Source: Bacteroidales bacterium (GTDB taxonomy: Bacteria; Bacteroidota; Bacteroidia; Bacteroidales; UBA932). Taken from it: a stretch of DNA of 7,898 bases. The stretch spans positions 1-7,898 of the forward strand of contig JAFZLP010000075.1 of assembly GCA_017551405.1 (NCBI GenBank), given 5' to 3'. The notes beneath the pieces were generated by a model. That model worked only from the letters and a program-made list of their open reading frames with translations. It made no database searches and had not been told where the DNA came from. Within the stretch, counting starts at the first letter, position 1. The number at the start of each line of letters is the position of its first letter. The position numbers were made by a program, and so were the translations under genes. This document shows, one piece after another, positions 7,167 through 7,898 of this stretch.

Positions 7167-7228
7167 TTACGAGCGGCGGGCTGCTCTCCTCCGGAAGCCT
7201 TCGCTTCGCTCATCCCTCCCACTGCATT

Positions 7229-7256
7229 ATGCCCGGCTTTGACCGGGCATTTCTTT
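7229..7256 (+). terminator. Rho-independent terminator downstream of kbl
   Basis: ATGCCCGG (7229-7236) and CCGGGCAT (7243-7250) form a perfect 8-base-pair stem with a six-base loop, CTTTGA, followed directly by TTCTTT (7251-7256). It is oriented to end kbl transcription. On the minus strand the hairpin is not followed by a T tract, so it is not an obvious terminator for the peptidase gene. Confidence 0.78.
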
Positions 7257-7274
7257 GTGGGCCCCTCCCGTTCA

Positions 7275-7294
7275 CGTGGCCACGGGCGGCCACG
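7275..7294. other. GC-rich hairpin between kbl terminator and peptidase 3' end
   Basis: CGTGGCC (7275-7281) pairs perfectly with GGCCACG (7288-7294) around the loop ACGGGC. No T tract follows on either strand, so it is not a canonical terminator. It lies just downstream of the minus-strand peptidase stop and could stabilise that transcript's 3' end. The role is not known. Confidence 0.45.
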
Positions 7295-7324
7295 GGCCCC
7301 GGAGGAGACAGCCTACCGCTTATA

Positions 7325-7898
7325 TTACAGCCACGCCTCGAAATAATCGGTAATTTTATTATGAAGATGTACCCGCCAGTCTCCGAAGACGTTGTGCTCG
7401 CTCATCGGGTAGGGGAAATAGTCAAGCTGGATGTTCTTTTCGATGCACTTCTGCACGAAACTCAGGCTGTGTTCCCACACTACGGTGTTGTCCACGGCTC
7501 CCTGGCAGATTAGGAGTTTGCCCTTCAGGCAGTCCGCCTTGCCAATCAGCGAGGTCTGTTCGAAGCCCTCGGGGTTCGCGGCCTGGGTGTCCATGTACCT
7601 CTCGCCGTACATCACCTCATACCATTTCCAGTCTATCACCGGACCGCCCGCCACGCCGACCTTGAACACGTCGGGGTAGTTGGTCATCAGCGAGATGGTC
7701 ATGAAGCCGCCGTAGCTCCAGCCGTGAACGCCTATCCTGGAGCAGTCTATCCAGGGTTGTTCCATGAGCTTGCGGATGCCCGCCATCTGGTCGGCCATCT
7801 CGGCCTGTCCGCAGCGACGGTTGATGGCCTTCTCGAAGGCGGCGCCGCGGTTCTGGGTGCCGCGGTTGTCCTGCACGTATACCACGTATCCCTTCTGG
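7325..7898 (-). CDS. S9 family dipeptidyl-peptidase (DPP-IV type), C-terminal catalytic part (5' truncated by window)
   Basis: The open frame runs from the right edge to TAA (7327-7325), about 190 codons. The visible part is the alpha/beta-hydrolase domain of a prolyl-oligopeptidase family (S9B, DPP-IV-like) serine peptidase. The nucleophile serine lies in GWSYGG (codon 7717-7715), the acid in GAVDNTV (Asp codon 7492-7490) and the histidine in SEHNVFG (codon 7396-7394). The segment GGPVIDWKWYEVMYGERYMD is characteristic of Bacteroidetes DPP-IV relatives. Such enzymes release N-terminal X-Pro/X-Ala dipeptides and are usually exported to the periplasm or surface for peptide use. The signal peptide and beta-propeller would lie beyond the window. 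A GTG codon at 7885 is internal, not the start: coding continues upstream as QKGYV. The gene is convergent with kbl. Confidence 0.92.
   Translation of the reverse strand, partial: QKGYVVYVQDNRGTQNRGAAFEKAINRRCGQAEMADQMAGIRKLMEQPWIDCSRIGVHGWSYGGFMTISLMTNYPDVFKVGVAGGPVIDWKWYEVMYGERYMDTQAANPEGFEQTSLIGKADCLKGKLLICQGAVDNTVVWEHSLSFVQKCIEKNIQLDYFPYPMSEHNVFGDWRVHLHNKITDYFEAWL

Larger units (their letters stand above)
7172..7320. repeat. Imperfect long inverted repeat framing the kbl/DPP-IV convergent intergenic region
   Basis: The left arm (7172-7194) reads AGCGG-CG-GGCTG-C-TCTCCTCCGG. The reverse complement of the right arm (7299-7320) reads AGCGG-TA-GGCTG-TCTCCTCCGG. That is 20 matches over 22 aligned positions plus a one-base bulge. 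The arms begin 5 bases after the kbl stop and end 4 bases before the stop of the minus-strand peptidase gene, so they enclose nearly the whole gap. Inside are the kbl terminator and a second hairpin. No target-site duplication is visible (flanks ttacg and tatat). It could be a MITE- or REP-like dispersed element, or a structured 3' UTR; no function is assigned. Confidence 0.7.

Noticed and set aside
7172..7320. A tRNA or other known structural RNA in the convergent gap, suggested by the long stem with internal hairpins
   Set aside because: No tRNA landmarks (T-loop TTCRA, acceptor/anticodon lengths) are present, and the stem lengths do not fit any RNA family I recognise. It is kept only as an inverted repeat.
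7229..7513. 94-codon plus-strand frame starting in the intergenic hairpin
   Set aside because: It starts within the terminator stem and then runs antisense to the DPP-IV gene, whose catalytic residues are clear on the other strand.

Overview
The window looks like chromosomal core DNA from a GC-rich member of the Bacteroidota, most likely order Bacteroidales. The grounds are the Bacteroidetes-type trigger factor signature (GFRKGMVP), the short-chain (SDR) form of L-threonine dehydrogenase next to 2-amino-3-ketobutyrate CoA ligase, an S9 dipeptidyl-peptidase of the Bacteroidetes DPP-IV type, the lack of clear Shine-Dalgarno sequences, and a TAnnTTTG -7 promoter box. I cannot resolve the family from sequence alone. 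No phage, transposase, CRISPR, tRNA or rRNA is visible.

Layout. Bases 1-4908 are a tightly packed plus-strand block: the 3' end of gyrB, a 7TM-HD phosphodiesterase of the PgpH/YqfF family (4-base ATGA overlap with gyrB), then tig, clpP and clpX (gaps of 14 and 3 bases, then an 11-base overlap). The last three form the widely conserved trigger factor-ClpP-ClpX proteostasis cluster. Two of its members are domain-reduced: trigger factor (330 aa) lacks the central PPIase domain, and ClpX (355 aa) lacks the N-terminal zinc-binding domain. ClpP has its full catalytic triad.

Bases 4915-7166 hold a threonine-to-glycine divergon. The SDR threonine dehydrogenase (minus) and kbl (plus) are transcribed away from a 104-base AT-rich gap. 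At its centre lies a perfect 17-base palindrome whose two arms are each a Bacteroidetes -7 box facing outwards, so the two enzymes of one pathway appear to be fired by mirror-image back-to-back promoters. Threonine is oxidised to 2-amino-3-ketobutyrate, which Kbl cleaves with CoA to glycine and acetyl-CoA.

Bases 7167-7324 separate the convergent kbl and DPP-IV genes. This gap holds a rho-independent terminator for kbl and a second GC-rich hairpin, and it is framed almost end to end by an imperfect inverted repeat of about 22 bases. The rest is the C-terminal catalytic half of a secreted-type S9 prolyl/dipeptidyl peptidase (minus strand, cut by the window edge).

The best leads are the paired domain losses in trigger factor and ClpX, the symmetric divergent promoter, and the framed convergent intergenic region. 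I saw no wholly new multi-gene system here.
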